Of a DNA stretch of 64,000 nucleotides, positions 36,422 through 44,264 are shown piece by piece. The notes beneath the pieces were generated by a model. That model had not been told where the DNA came from and did no database searches. It worked only from the letters and a program-made list of their open reading frames with translations. The DNA lies in the NCBI GenBank assembly GCA_927353735.1, contig CAKMIA010000002.1, positions 62,001 to 126,000 on the forward strand, read 5' to 3'. The position numbers were made by a program, and so were the translations under genes. This stretch comes from an uncultured Veillonellaceae bacterium. Lineage in GTDB: Bacteria; Bacillota; Negativicutes; Veillonellales; Dialisteraceae. Positions within the stretch are counted from its first letter, which is position 1, and each line of letters begins with the position of its first letter.

Positions 36422-37189
36422 ATGAGTCAGCTTGCATTCATCACCGGCGCGACCAGCGGCATCGGCCGCGCCACCGCGGAAGCCCTCGCGGCCAAAGGCT
36501 ACCGTCTGGCCCTCGCGGCACGGAACGGAGAAAAACTGGAAGATACGGCGGAGGATTTCCGCATGAAGTACAATGCAGAGGTCACCGTATGGCCCCTCGA
36601 CGTGCGCGACAGAGACGCCATCCGCGCCACCGCGGACAAAGTCATGGAGACCTGCGGCGTGCCGGACGTGCTCGTCAATGACGCCGGCCTCGCCCGCGGC
36701 CTCGAGCCCTACGGCGAGACCGCGCCGGACGACATCGAGCAGATGATCGACACCAATATCCGGGGCCTCTTCCTCGTCACCCGGGCCTTCCTGCCGGCCA
36801 TGCTCGAACGGAACAGCGGCCACATCGTCAATCTCGGCTCCACCGCCGGCCTCTACGCCTATGCAGGGGCCGCCGTATACTGCGCCACCAAGGCGGCCGT
36901 CAAGACCTTCAGCGACGGCATCCGCATCGACGTCATCGACAGCGATATCAAGGTCACCACCATCCAGCCGGGCATCGTGCAGACCGCTTTCAGCGAAGTG
37001 CGCTTCCACGGCGACAAGGCCCGCGCCGACGCCGTCTATGAAGGCGTGGACGCACTCCAGGCAGAGGACATCGCCAATGTGATCGACTTCGTCCTGTCCC
37101 AGCCGAAACGCGTGCAGATCAGCGACGTGGTCATCATGGCAAACCAGCAGGCCACAGGCTTCATGGTGAGCAAGAAAAAGAAATCCTGA
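36422..37189 (+). CDS. Short-chain dehydrogenase/reductase (classical SDR, YdfG-like)
   Basis: A 255-residue NAD(P)-dependent oxidoreductase. It has TGATSGIGRA (8-17), the NDAG-type motif (here VNDAGLA) and the catalytic Ser/Tyr/Lys in GSTAGLYAYAGAAVYCATKAAV. The overall pattern resembles YdfG, an NADP-dependent 3-hydroxy acid/serine dehydrogenase, but substrate cannot be assigned. The second ATG (36422) is preferred because AAAGGAGG ends only one base before the first. GC-rich again, unlike the preceding pair. Confidence 0.9.
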   Translation: MSQLAFITGATSGIGRATAEALAAKGYRLALAARNGEKLEDTAEDFRMKYNAEVTVWPLDVRDRDAIRATADKVMETCGVPDVLVNDAGLARGLEPYGETAPDDIEQMIDTNIRGLFLVTRAFLPAMLERNSGHIVNLGSTAGLYAYAGAAVYCATKAAVKTFSDGIRIDVIDSDIKVTTIQPGIVQTAFSEVRFHGDKARADAVYEGVDALQAEDIANVIDFVLSQPKRVQISDVVIMANQQATGFMVSKKKKS

Positions 37190-37196
37190 TTCCACC

Positions 37197-37225
37197 TTGA
37201 CAGGATAAAATATATCCGGTAAAAT
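37197..37225 (+). promoter_or_regulatory. tRNA-Thr promoter
   Basis: TTGACA (37197-37202), exactly 17 bases, TAAAAT (37220-37225), ending 13 bases before the tRNA. Confidence 0.8.
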
Positions 37226-37238
37226 TACATACGTTGAT

Positions 37239-37314
37239 GCCGGTATAGCTCAGCTGGTAGAGCGGCGCATTCGTAATGCGTAGGTCGTAGGTTCAAATCC
37301 TATTGCCGGCTCCA
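37239..37314 (+). tRNA. tRNA-Thr (anticodon CGT)
   Basis: A complete 76-base cloverleaf: acceptor arms GCCGGTA/TGCCGGC (one G-U pair), D-loop AGCTGGTAGA, anticodon arm GCGCA-TTCGTAA-TGCGT with anticodon CGT, T arm GTAGG-TTCAAAT-CCTAT, and an encoded 3' CCA. It reads ACG codons. Confidence 0.95.
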
Positions 37315-37324
37315 CAGACATCGT

Positions 37325-37354
37325 ACCCGGAGGGAGAGATCCTTCCGGGTTTTC
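37325..37354 (+). terminator. Terminator after tRNA-Thr
   Basis: ACCCGGA-GGA..TCC-TCCGGGT stem followed by TTTCT. Confidence 0.8.
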
Positions 37355-37440
37355 TGTTATTATTTCAAAAACAAAATGACGGCAAAGCCCTGCCTATAAA
37401 AAATTTTCCCATTGTATAGCATGAGGGGCGGAAAGTACGA

Positions 37441-38052
37441 ATGGACACTGGTGCGCGAATTAAATATTTGCGGGAAAAAAGTGGAATGTCTCAGGGGGAA
37501 CTCGCTGATAAAATTGGTGTAACGCGAGCAACCATCGCAAAATACGAAAACGGATTCAGTTCTCCTAAAAGAACGATTGAAAAATTAACATCCATCTTTA
37601 ATGTGACAACGGATTACATCTTGTGTAAGACTGATATACCTTATCCAAACATCAAAGCGAATAGGATACCTGTACTTGAGAAATTTTCTGAGGGAATCTC
37701 CTTTGAGGAAATTCAGTGTGTTGAGAATTATGAAGAAATACCAGCAACATGGGGAAATCCGAGTGAATACTTTGCTTTTCATATGCAGGGGCACTCTATG
37801 GAACCGCGCATCTGGGATGGAGATATTGTGATCGCTCACAAGCAGAATGATGTAGATAGCGGTGAGATAGCAGTAGTTCTTATTGGTAATAGTAATGTTA
37901 CAGTCAAACAAATAACAAAAATAAATGAGGGACTAATGCTCAGTGATTTTAATACATCCGTAAGTACACCACGGTTTTACACATCAAAAGAAGTGCATGA
38001 TCTTTTGATTCGTATTATTGGTCGCATAAAAGAAGTTAGATGGAAACTGTGA
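37441..38052 (+). CDS. XRE/S24-family repressor (CI/LexA-like)
   Basis: A 203-residue regulator of phage type. An N-terminal helix-turn-helix (about 6-60, with MSQGELADKIGVTRATIAKYENG) is joined to a peptidase S24 domain with Ser119 in MQGHSMEPR and Lys156 in NVTVKQ. The usual Ala-Gly cleavage pair is Glu84-Gly85 in FSEGIS, so RecA-stimulated self-cleavage may be impaired. The gene is AT-rich and stands alone, 126 bases after tRNA-Thr, with no phage genes around it; it looks like a transferred or remnant regulator. GGGGCGGAAAG lies before the ATG. Confidence 0.85.
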   Translation: MDTGARIKYLREKSGMSQGELADKIGVTRATIAKYENGFSSPKRTIEKLTSIFNVTTDYILCKTDIPYPNIKANRIPVLEKFSEGISFEEIQCVENYEEIPATWGNPSEYFAFHMQGHSMEPRIWDGDIVIAHKQNDVDSGEIAVVLIGNSNVTVKQITKINEGLMLSDFNTSVSTPRFYTSKEVHDLLIRIIGRIKEVRWKL

Positions 38053-38163
38053 GACGAAGATGATGATATAAATTTACAATATAATTTTTCTGCTGGAACA
38101 GGATTAGGGCTTCTGGTACTGCTATTGAAAGGGCATTTTTATCAGGAGGATCAGGGAGTTTAA
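38053..38163 (+). other. Open reading frame tail after the repressor stop
   Basis: Directly after the repressor TGA the same frame stays open for 36 codons to a TAA at 38161, with a protein-like stretch (FSAGTGLGLLVLLLKGHFYQ). It has no start codon or ribosome site. It may be a decayed 3' extension, or chance. Confidence 0.3.
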
Positions 38164-38190
38164 TTTTCCCGATTTTATCGAAAAATTTCC

Positions 38191-38219
38191 TTGCACCGGC
38201 GGGGGCGTTTGTGTATAAT
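38191..38219 (+). promoter_or_regulatory. Promoter of rpsF-ssb-rpsR
   Basis: TTGCAC (38191-38196), 17 bases, TATAAT (38214-38219). Confidence 0.75.
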
Positions 38220-38250
38220 ATTTAAGTCTAATGTTTTTAGGCACTTCCAG

Positions 38251-38270
38251 CCCCTGGAATGCAGGGGACA
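38251..38270 (+). promoter_or_regulatory. Leader hairpin of the rpsF operon
   Basis: CCCCTG-GAAT-GCAGGGG hairpin between promoter and rpsF start. S6:S18 is known to bind such leaders in Bacillota; I could not align the conserved S6:S18 motif with certainty. Confidence 0.4.
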
Positions 38271-38294
38271 CAGGTCCAAGAAGGAGGCGACAGT

Positions 38295-38579
38295 ATGAAG
38301 AAGTATGAAGTTATGTTCATCGTGAACGTAGCAGATGAAGAAGTGATCAAATCTGCTGTGGAACTTGTCAAGAGCACCATCGGAAAGATCGGCGGCACCA
38401 TCGACAAGGAAGATGAATGGGGCAAGCGTCAGCTGGCTTACGAAGTGAAGCACCAGACCGAAGGCTATTATGTAGTCATCGATTTCCAGGCTGATCCTGC
38501 ACAGATCAAAGAACTTGACCGTGTCATCAAGATTCACGAAGAAATTATCCGTCATATCATTATCAAATTGGATGACTAA
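38295..38579 (+). CDS. rpsF: 30S ribosomal protein S6
   Basis: A 94-residue platform protein of the small subunit that binds 16S rRNA with S18. It starts MKKYEVMFIVN and contains GGTIDKEDEWGKRQLAYEVK, typical of S6. AAGGAGGCGACAGT precedes the ATG. First gene of the conserved rpsF-ssb-rpsR operon. Confidence 0.97.
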   Translation: MKKYEVMFIVNVADEEVIKSAVELVKSTIGKIGGTIDKEDEWGKRQLAYEVKHQTEGYYVVIDFQADPAQIKELDRVIKIHEEIIRHIIIKLDD

Positions 38580-38594
38580 TCAGGAGACGAGACG

Positions 38595-39038
38595 ATGAAT
38601 TCAGTACAGATTATGGGAAATCTGACGAGAGACCCGCAGATGCGCGCCACCAAGACCGGCAGAGCCGTGGCCTCTTTCAGCGTCGCCGTCAACAGAACGT
38701 ACAGCGCACCGAACGGAGAGCAGAGAGAACTCACTGACTTCGTGAATGTGGTGGCCTGGGGTTCGCTGGCGGAAGCAGTCGGCAATCAGCTGAAGAAAGG
38801 GACCCGCGTATTCGTCGAAGGGCGTTATTCTTCCCGCTCCTATGAGACTCAGGATGGCCAGAAGCGTTATGTCACGGAAGTGACGGCCAATCTGATCGCG
38901 CTGCCCATCGGCATGCAGCACAGCGCGCAGCCGGCGCAGGATATGGGTGGGTATGCTCAGCCCAGTGGATTCAGTCAGTCCAGAGGTAATTTCAATCAGT
39001 TCGGCACGTCCAGAACGGATGAGGATATTCCGTTCTGA
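38595..39038 (+). CDS. ssb: Single-stranded DNA-binding protein
   Basis: A 147-residue OB-fold protein that coats ssDNA during replication and repair. It starts [17 protein letters not shown]; the Gln/Gly-rich linker ends in the acidic tip DEDIPF that recruits partner proteins. Its place between rpsF and rpsR is the standard one. Confidence 0.96.
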   Translation: MNSVQIMGNLTRDPQMRATKTGRAVASFSVAVNRTYSAPNGEQRELTDFVNVVAWGSLAEAVGNQLKKGTRVFVEGRYSSRSYETQDGQKRYVTEVTANLIALPIGMQHSAQPAQDMGGYAQPSGFSQSRGNFNQFGTSRTDEDIPF

Positions 39039-39064
39039 TGCCGGTAAGACACGGAGGATACACA

Positions 39065-39298
39065 ATGAATAAGAGAGATAGAATCAGAAGACCGAGAAGA
39101 AAGGTCTGCCAGTGCTGCGTCGATCACGTCGACACGCTGGATTACAAGGATGTAGCGACGCTCCGTCACTTCATCTCTGAAAGAGGCAAGATTCTGCCCC
39201 GCCGCATTACGGGCACCTGCGCAAAGCATCAGCGCAAGATCAATCTGGCCATCAAGAGAGCAAGAGCTATCGCTCTGCTTCCCTTCAGCGCAGACTGA
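39065..39298 (+). CDS. rpsR: 30S ribosomal protein S18
   Basis: A 77-residue protein starting [18 protein letters not shown]. It retains several cysteines (CQCC and [10 protein letters not shown]), i.e. the zinc-binding (C+) form of S18. [20 protein letters not shown] is the family signature. The start at 39065 follows GGAGGATACACA. Confidence 0.96.
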   Translation: MNKRDRIRRPRRKVCQCCVDHVDTLDYKDVATLRHFISERGKILPRRITGTCAKHQRKINLAIKRARAIALLPFSAD

Positions 39299-39310
39299 GA
39301 CAAATGAAGA

Positions 39311-39341
39311 GACCGGTATGGCATGCCATGCCGGTTTTTTT
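39311..39341 (+). terminator. Terminator after rpsR
   Basis: ACCGG-ATGGC/GCCAT-CCGGT nested palindrome followed by T7. Confidence 0.9.
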
Positions 39342-39390
39342 GTTGCCGGGGAATTTCCCGCAGGCAGGCTGCCGGGCTTGGCAGCTCATG

Positions 39391-39396
39391 TATAAT
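39391..39396 (+). promoter_or_regulatory. -10 box of the HD-mutY operon
   Basis: Perfect TATAAT 39 bases before the HD gene; no clear -35 box. Confidence 0.5.
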
Positions 39397-39434
39397 AGGA
39401 AGTACCACATGAGGAAACAGGGAGGTGCTGTGCG

Positions 39435-39944
39435 TTGACACTGCTGGACAGGCTGGCGATGGAGATGATCGCCTATGATAAAGGGGACCCGAAGCGGATT
39501 CATCATTTCCTGAAGGTCCATGATTTCGCACGGCTCATCGGCGTGGCCGAGGGGCTGGAGGAAAAGACGCTGTTCCGTCTGGAGGCAGCGGCATATGTCC
39601 ACGATATCGGCATCCACGAGGGGGAGCGCCGGTTCGGTAGGAATGACGGCAAGATCCAGGAGGATCTGGGACCGGCGGAAGCGGAGGCGATGCTGGAGCG
39701 GCTGGGCTTCGAGGCGGAGGATATCCGCCGCATTTCCTGGCTGGTGGGGCATCATCATTCGTACGGCTCGATTGACGGGCCCGATGCGCAGATCCTCGCC
39801 GAGGCGGATATGCTGGTGAATCAGTATGAGGACGGCGCGGACCGGAAGCGGAATGAGGCGCTGTATCACCGGCTGTACAAGACGGAGACGGGGAAGCGCC
39901 TTTTCGAAACGCTGTATTTTGAGGAGTATGCGCCCCATGCGTGA
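39435..39944 (+). CDS. HD-domain phosphohydrolase
   Basis: A 169-residue metal-dependent phosphohydrolase. Ligands are visible in HHFLKVHDFARL, AAYVHDIGIHEGERR (HD pair) and LVGHHHSYG. The start is TTG at 39435, supported by a strong GGGAGGTG seven bases upstream; the next ATG would be residue 9. It overlaps the Nudix gene by 8 bases, so it belongs with the oxidised nucleotide/adenine glycosylase genes that follow. Substrate unknown, a nucleotide is plausible. Confidence 0.8.
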   Translation: MTLLDRLAMEMIAYDKGDPKRIHHFLKVHDFARLIGVAEGLEEKTLFRLEAAAYVHDIGIHEGERRFGRNDGKIQEDLGPAEAEAMLERLGFEAEDIRRISWLVGHHHSYGSIDGPDAQILAEADMLVNQYEDGADRKRNEALYHRLYKTETGKRLFETLYFEEYAPHA

Positions 39945-40419
39945 TACGTCGCTGGTGTATCCTCTCCGCGCGGACGGCGCGGTGCTGCTCGGCCGGAAGC
40001 GGCGGGGCATGGGATACGGGAAATGGAACGGTTTCGGCGGCAAGATCGAGGCAGGGGAGACGATGCGCCAGTGTGCGGCGCGGGAGCTCTTCGAGGAGTG
40101 CGGCCTCACGGCGGCACCGGAGTCGCTGGAAATGGCGGCGGATCTGTATTTCTGTCAGCTGTCGGATATGTCCTGGTCTCATGCGGGCGTGGTGTATTTC
40201 GCCCGCACCTGGGAGGGGGCGCCCCGCATGTCTGATGAAATGGAGCCCCGGTGGTTCACGCTGGCAGAGCTTCCCTATGAGGAGATGTGGGAGGCGGACA
40301 AGATCTGGCTGCCCATGGTGCTCGCCGGGAAAAAGCTTCGCGGGACGGTGTATTTTGCGGAGGACGGCGACCACGTAACGGCCACGGAGTTCCGGGAGGT
40401 GCCTTTTGGAGAGAAATGA
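39937..40419 (+). CDS. mutT: Nudix hydrolase, MTH1/MutT-like (probable 8-oxo-dGTP diphosphatase)
   Basis: A 160-residue Nudix protein. The Nudix box reads GFGGKIEAGETMRQCAARELFEECGL in two parts from about residue 30, with the KWNGFGGK lead-in typical of the MTH1 type; W and D residues at MEPRWFTLAELPYEEMWEAD correspond to the oxidised-base pocket of MTH1. I chose the ATG at 39937 because GAGGAG is correctly spaced from it. With mutY next door it makes a GO repair pair: sanitising the pool and removing A opposite 8-oxoG. Confidence 0.85.
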   Translation: MRDTSLVYPLRADGAVLLGRKRRGMGYGKWNGFGGKIEAGETMRQCAARELFEECGLTAAPESLEMAADLYFCQLSDMSWSHAGVVYFARTWEGAPRMSDEMEPRWFTLAELPYEEMWEADKIWLPMVLAGKKLRGTVYFAEDGDHVTATEFREVPFGEK

Positions 40420-41437
40420 CTGGCCCCGGGTGCTGCTGGCGTGGTTCGACGTGAACCGGCGGGACCTGCCGTGGCGGGAATCGAAGCCGCGGAATCCCTA
40501 TCATGTGTGGATCTCGGAGATCATGCTCCAGCAGACGCGGACGGAGGCGGTGAAGCCTTATTTCTCGGCTTGGATGGAGCGGTTTCCCACCATTTCCGAC
40601 GTGGCCGCCGCCGATGAGGCGGAGGTGCTCCATGCCTGGCAGGGGCTGGGCTATTACAGCCGGGCGCGGAATATCCACAAGGCGGCGCAGGTCATCGCGG
40701 AGCAGTACGGCGGCGTAATGCCCCGGGACCCGGAGGCCATCCGGGCGCTGCCGGGTATCGGCGACTACACGGCGGGAGCGGTGGCGTCCATCGCCTACGG
40801 AGAGAAGCGGCCCGCAGTGGACGGCAATGTGCTCCGCGTGTATGCCCGGCTCTATGCGGTGCGGGAGGATATCCTGAAGAGCGCCGGCCGGAAGTGCATC
40901 ACGAAGCTGGCGGAGGAGACGATCCCCGGAGACCGGCCGGGGGATTTCAATGAAGCGCTCATGGATCTGGGCGCGGAGGTGTGCATCCCGAAGCATCCCC
41001 GGTGCGCGGCCTGTCCCCTGCGGGCGTTCTGCGAGGCGTCGCGGCTGGGCATCGAGGCGGAGCTTCCGGTACGGACGAAGAAGAAGCCCCAGACGGAGTG
41101 GCAGGCGGCGTGCGCCATCGTGGAGCGGGACGGCCGGTTCCTGCTTCACCGGCGGCCCCCGAAGGGGATGCTGGCGAATATGTGGGAATTTCCCATGGCG
41201 CTGGCGCCGGAGGCGGAGGAGAGCCGCACCGCGCTGGAAAAGCTGCTCGGCGGGCGCGTCGGGGAGCTGCGGTGGACGCTCACGCACGTCTTTACCCACC
41301 GGATCTGGCATATGCGCGCCTATGACATGGAGACGGCCGGTGCGCCGTCCGGAGAGGACTGGCGGTGGTTTACACGGGAGGAACTGCGTCAGATCCCGCT
41401 AGCGGGGCCTCATGCGAGGCTGGCCGCCATTGTATAA
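40406..41437 (+). CDS. mutY: A/G-specific adenine DNA glycosylase
   Basis: Removes adenine mispaired with 8-oxoguanine. The 343-residue protein has the catalytic Glu in MLQQTRTEAV, the HhH-Gly/Pro-Asp motif LPGIGDYTAGAVASIAYG, the [4Fe-4S] cysteines CIPKHPRCAACPLRAFC, and a C-terminal Nudix-like domain (CAIVERDGRFLLHRRP) that reads 8-oxoG. The start is TTG at 40406 (GGGAGGTG upstream), giving the expected short N-terminus before DLPWRE. It overlaps the Nudix gene by 14 bases. Confidence 0.94.
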   Translation: MERNDWPRVLLAWFDVNRRDLPWRESKPRNPYHVWISEIMLQQTRTEAVKPYFSAWMERFPTISDVAAADEAEVLHAWQGLGYYSRARNIHKAAQVIAEQYGGVMPRDPEAIRALPGIGDYTAGAVASIAYGEKRPAVDGNVLRVYARLYAVREDILKSAGRKCITKLAEETIPGDRPGDFNEALMDLGAEVCIPKHPRCAACPLRAFCEASRLGIEAELPVRTKKKPQTEWQAACAIVERDGRFLLHRRPPKGMLANMWEFPMALAPEAEESRTALEKLLGGRVGELRWTLTHVFTHRIWHMRAYDMETAGAPSGEDWRWFTREELRQIPLAGPHARLAAIV

Positions 41438-41456
41438 ATGATTTCGGAGGCTGGTC

Positions 41457-42590
41457 ATGAATCACGGACCGACATTTTCCTTTACCTTTCTGATCTTGGC
41501 GGTGACCCTTGTGGGATTCCTGAACGGGTGCTGCATCGGTCTGCTGTTCCGGCAGAAGCGGTGGTATCTGTGGGGGCTGGGCGGCGCGGTGCTGCTTTTC
41601 GCCTCGGAGGAGGCCTATTCATGGTACCGTCTCGCCTACATCGACGCGGGGCGCATCGGTACGGGCCTCGGCTACGGGTCGTGTGCGGTCATCATCGCGG
41701 CCATTGCGGCGCTGATCCCGCTGGCGGCGCTCACGGCGCTGTCCTTCAGCAGGCGCTGTTACCGCGGCGCGCGCCGGGCGGGGCTCTTCTGGCTCTGCGC
41801 GGCGGTCATTGCAGGGCTGTACGGCGTGTCCTTCGGCAATGCGCCGGAGGAGGTGCACAAGGTGCAGGTGACGGTGCCGGGCCTGCCGGCGGCCTTTGAG
41901 GGCTACCGCATCGCCCAGATCTCCGATACGCACATCGGGCCGTACTACAGCTGCGACGATCTGGACGCGGCGCTGGGGGAAGCGAGCGTGGCCGGCGCGA
42001 GCCTGACGGTCATCACGGGGGATCTTATCGACGATATGCGGCAGATGCCGGACGCGGCGCGCATCCTCAAATCGCGGAAGCGGGATTTCCGTGACGGCGT
42101 CCTCTATATCTGGGGCAATCATGAGTACTACTGCGGCCGGGATGCGGTGCGGCAGGGACTGGATGCGGCGGGCATTCCTCTGCTGGAAAACGCCCATACG
42201 GCGATCTCCCATGACGGCAGTGCACTCTACGTGGCCGGCGTGGACTATCCCTGGGCGCGGGGCGAGGAAGCCGCGGCGGAGCGGAAGTCTATGGCGGATG
42301 AGGCCTTCGCGGGCATTCCCGCCGGAGCGGTGACGGTATTCCTGGCACATCATTCTGATTTCATCGACGAGGGCCGGGACCACGGAGCGGCGCTCACTCT
42401 CACGGGCCACACCCACGGGATGCAGTTCGGCATCGCAGATCGGCCGGTATTCACGCGGTTCAAGTATACCCGCGGCATGTACGGCGGCGAGGGGCAGCTG
42501 GGTTATGTGTCCCGCGGCGACGGCGGATGGTTCCCCTTCCGGCTGGGATGCCGCCGGGAGCTGGTGATCTTCGAGCTGCACGGCCGGTAA
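41457..42590 (+). CDS. Membrane-anchored metallophosphoesterase (YaeI/YkoQ-like)
   Basis: A 377-residue protein with four hydrophobic segments in residues 8-125 followed by a calcineurin-like phosphoesterase domain. Metal ligands are seen in AQISDTHIG, ITGDLIDD, WGNHEYY, LAHHSD and LTGHTHGMQ, the complete five-motif set. The catalytic domain probably faces outward given the helix count; YaeI-type members hydrolyse lipid or small phosphodiesters. CGGAGG precedes the ATG, 19 bases after mutY. Confidence 0.88.
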   Translation: MNHGPTFSFTFLILAVTLVGFLNGCCIGLLFRQKRWYLWGLGGAVLLFASEEAYSWYRLAYIDAGRIGTGLGYGSCAVIIAAIAALIPLAALTALSFSRRCYRGARRAGLFWLCAAVIAGLYGVSFGNAPEEVHKVQVTVPGLPAAFEGYRIAQISDTHIGPYYSCDDLDAALGEASVAGASLTVITGDLIDDMRQMPDAARILKSRKRDFRDGVLYIWGNHEYYCGRDAVRQGLDAAGIPLLENAHTAISHDGSALYVAGVDYPWARGEEAAAERKSMADEAFAGIPAGAVTVFLAHHSDFIDEGRDHGAALTLTGHTHGMQFGIADRPVFTRFKYTRGMYGGEGQLGYVSRGDGGWFPFRLGCRRELVIFELHGR

Positions 42591-42600
42591 AAGCAATAAA

Positions 42601-42635
42601 AAACAGACCCTGTACATCGGGGTCTGTTTCTTTTT
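42601..42635. terminator. Terminator between convergent genes
   Basis: AAACAGACCC/GGGTCTGTTT stem with A-run and T-run on the two sides; it serves the phosphoesterase (+) and the M20 amidohydrolase (-). Confidence 0.88.
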
Positions 42636-42648
42636 GCATAAAAACGGC

Positions 42649-43746
42649 TCAGCCGAGGATCTTGCGGACGGCGCCCTTGTGGAGCTTCACGCCGTTCGGC
42701 AGGCAGTCATGGTTGAAATGCATATCCGGAGCGTGGAGGCCGGGTTCCGCATCGGCGCCGAGGCCGATGAAGCCGGTCTTGATGGCCGGACGCTTCCGGG
42801 GATACCAGAAGAAGTCCTCGCCGCCGGCGGTGGTGATCGGCGGTACGAGCGCTGCCTCGCCCATTTCCTCGCGGATGACGTCGGAGATGATGTCCGTCAC
42901 TTCCGGGGAGATGATGGAGGCGGGGGTGATGTTGTTGATCTTCCAGTCGATGGATGCGCCCACCGTGGCTGTCGCATTTTCCGCGGCACGGCGGAGCTGT
43001 TCCAGCATGGAGTCCATGAGGTCATTGTCCTGGCTGCGCAGGTCGAAAACGAGGGTGGCCTTTCCCGGGACAGCGTTCATCACGCCGGCATCGCAGAGGA
43101 AGCGCGTGGCTTTCAGATTGTGGACGATGCTCGAATCGAAGCGGAGCGCATTGGCGGCCTGCACGATGAGGCAGCCTGCGTCGAGGGCGCTCACGCCGAG
43201 ATAGGGACGGGCGCCGTGGCTCTGGCGGCCGGTGACCTCGATGACCACGTGGCCCGCAGAGGAGTAGTACATGGCCGGGGCGGCCTGTCCAAGGCGGCAT
43301 TCCTGAATGGGGCGGATGTGCATGCCGATGAGGTAGTCCACATCGTCCACGGCCCCGCCGTCGATCATGGAGATGGCGCCGCCGCTGGTTTCTTCCGCCG
43401 GCTGGAAGAGGATCTTCAGCTTGCCCTTTTTGACGAGCCCTTCGGCAATGATCTCTTCCGCCGCGGCGAGGAGCATGGACATATGGGAGTCATGGCCGCA
43501 GAGATGGGCGGCGTGCTCCGGCGTACCCAGTGCATCCATGTCGGCGCGGAGGCCGAGCACCGGGCCGGGGACGCCGCTGTCGAGGACGCCCATGACGCCG
43601 GTGGCGCCGCCGATATGGGTCTGCACCTGATAGCCCGCTCTGTCGAGGACCGCCGCGAGGTAGGCGGAGGTCTTGAATTCCTGCATCCCCACTTCCGGGA
43701 TGGTATGGAGATAGTTGAAATGCTTGAATACAGTACTTTCCATCAT
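42649..43746 (-). CDS. M20-family amidohydrolase (aminoacylase/hippurate hydrolase type)
   Basis: A 365-residue metal-dependent amidohydrolase. Active-site motifs are LGLRADMDALG, HLCGHDSHMSMLLAAAEEI (Cys-His metal pair and Asp), LFQPAEET (Glu pair) and GRQSHGARPYLGVSALDAG in the lid. FNHDCLPNG near the end supplies the last metal ligand. It likely deacylates N-acyl amino acids. Two ATGs (43746, 43743) follow GGAGGACCTT. Confidence 0.9.
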   Translation of the reverse strand: MMESTVFKHFNYLHTIPEVGMQEFKTSAYLAAVLDRAGYQVQTHIGGATGVMGVLDSGVPGPVLGLRADMDALGTPEHAAHLCGHDSHMSMLLAAAEEIIAEGLVKKGKLKILFQPAEETSGGAISMIDGGAVDDVDYLIGMHIRPIQECRLGQAAPAMYYSSAGHVVIEVTGRQSHGARPYLGVSALDAGCLIVQAANALRFDSSIVHNLKATRFLCDAGVMNAVPGKATLVFDLRSQDNDLMDSMLEQLRRAAENATATVGASIDWKINNITPASIISPEVTDIISDVIREEMGEAALVPPITTAGGEDFFWYPRKRPAIKTGFIGLGADAEPGLHAPDMHFNHDCLPNGVKLHKGAVRKILG

Positions 43747-43793
43747 AAGGTCCTCCTTTACGGATCTCTTCACAGTATGGGAAATATGTCCCT

Positions 43794-43799
43794 ATTGTA
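43794..43799 (-). promoter_or_regulatory. -10 box of the M20 amidohydrolase gene
   Basis: TACAAT on the minus strand, about 48 bases before the start codon. Confidence 0.4.
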
Positions 43800-44033
43800 T
43801 AAAACCGGGGAGGAAATACAAGAGGGGAAGCGGGCTTTGCAGAAATTTTATGCGGTCGGTTCCGGCCTACCGGGAGAGAGCGCTGTCCGGCTGCCGTCAC
43901 AGGCAGAAATTTTGAAATTTTTCAGATATTTTCCAAAAGAATGACAGGATGTGTCATGGCATATCCGTACAATATAGACAGAACCGCCGGACGGGCGGAG
44001 GCATCAGAGGTTTGACAGAAAGGATGAGGAATC

Positions 44034-44159
44034 ATGACCATTCAGAAAGAACAGGTACAGGCACTGCGTGAGCTGATCCACAATTTTTCCGATGCGGAGC
44101 TGACTGATGAGGAGCTGCGGACGATCATCGCGGCGTGTATCCGGTCCGCGGAAAAATAA
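44034..44159 (+). CDS. Small ORF, 41 residues, unknown function
   Basis: Begins MTIQKEQVQALRELIHNFSD and ends ACIRSAEK: one or two amphipathic acidic helices, no signal or membrane segment. AGGATGAGGAATC precedes the ATG, TACAAT at 43968-43973 is a possible -10 box, and a perfect terminator starts 19 bases after the stop, so it has all parts of a complete transcription unit. I do not recognise the family. Confidence 0.65.
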   Translation: MTIQKEQVQALRELIHNFSDAELTDEELRTIIAACIRSAEK

Positions 44160-44177
44160 GTAAAAGGCGCACGAAAA

Positions 44178-44210
44178 AAGAGGAGGGACAGATTCCTTCC
44201 TCTTTTTATT
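44178..44210 (+). terminator. Terminator after the small ORF
   Basis: AAGAGGA-GGA / TCC-TTCCTCTT stem followed by TTTTTATT. Confidence 0.8.
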
Positions 44211-44264
44211 ATGGAAATTCTGATAGATAAGGAGCGTATTTCAGCGGCTCCGGGCAGCGGTCCC

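Noticed and set aside
37239-38300. Prophage or integrative element inserted at tRNA-Thr
   Set aside because: No integrase, no structural or transfer genes, and no second copy of the tRNA 3' end was found downstream; only the repressor remains.
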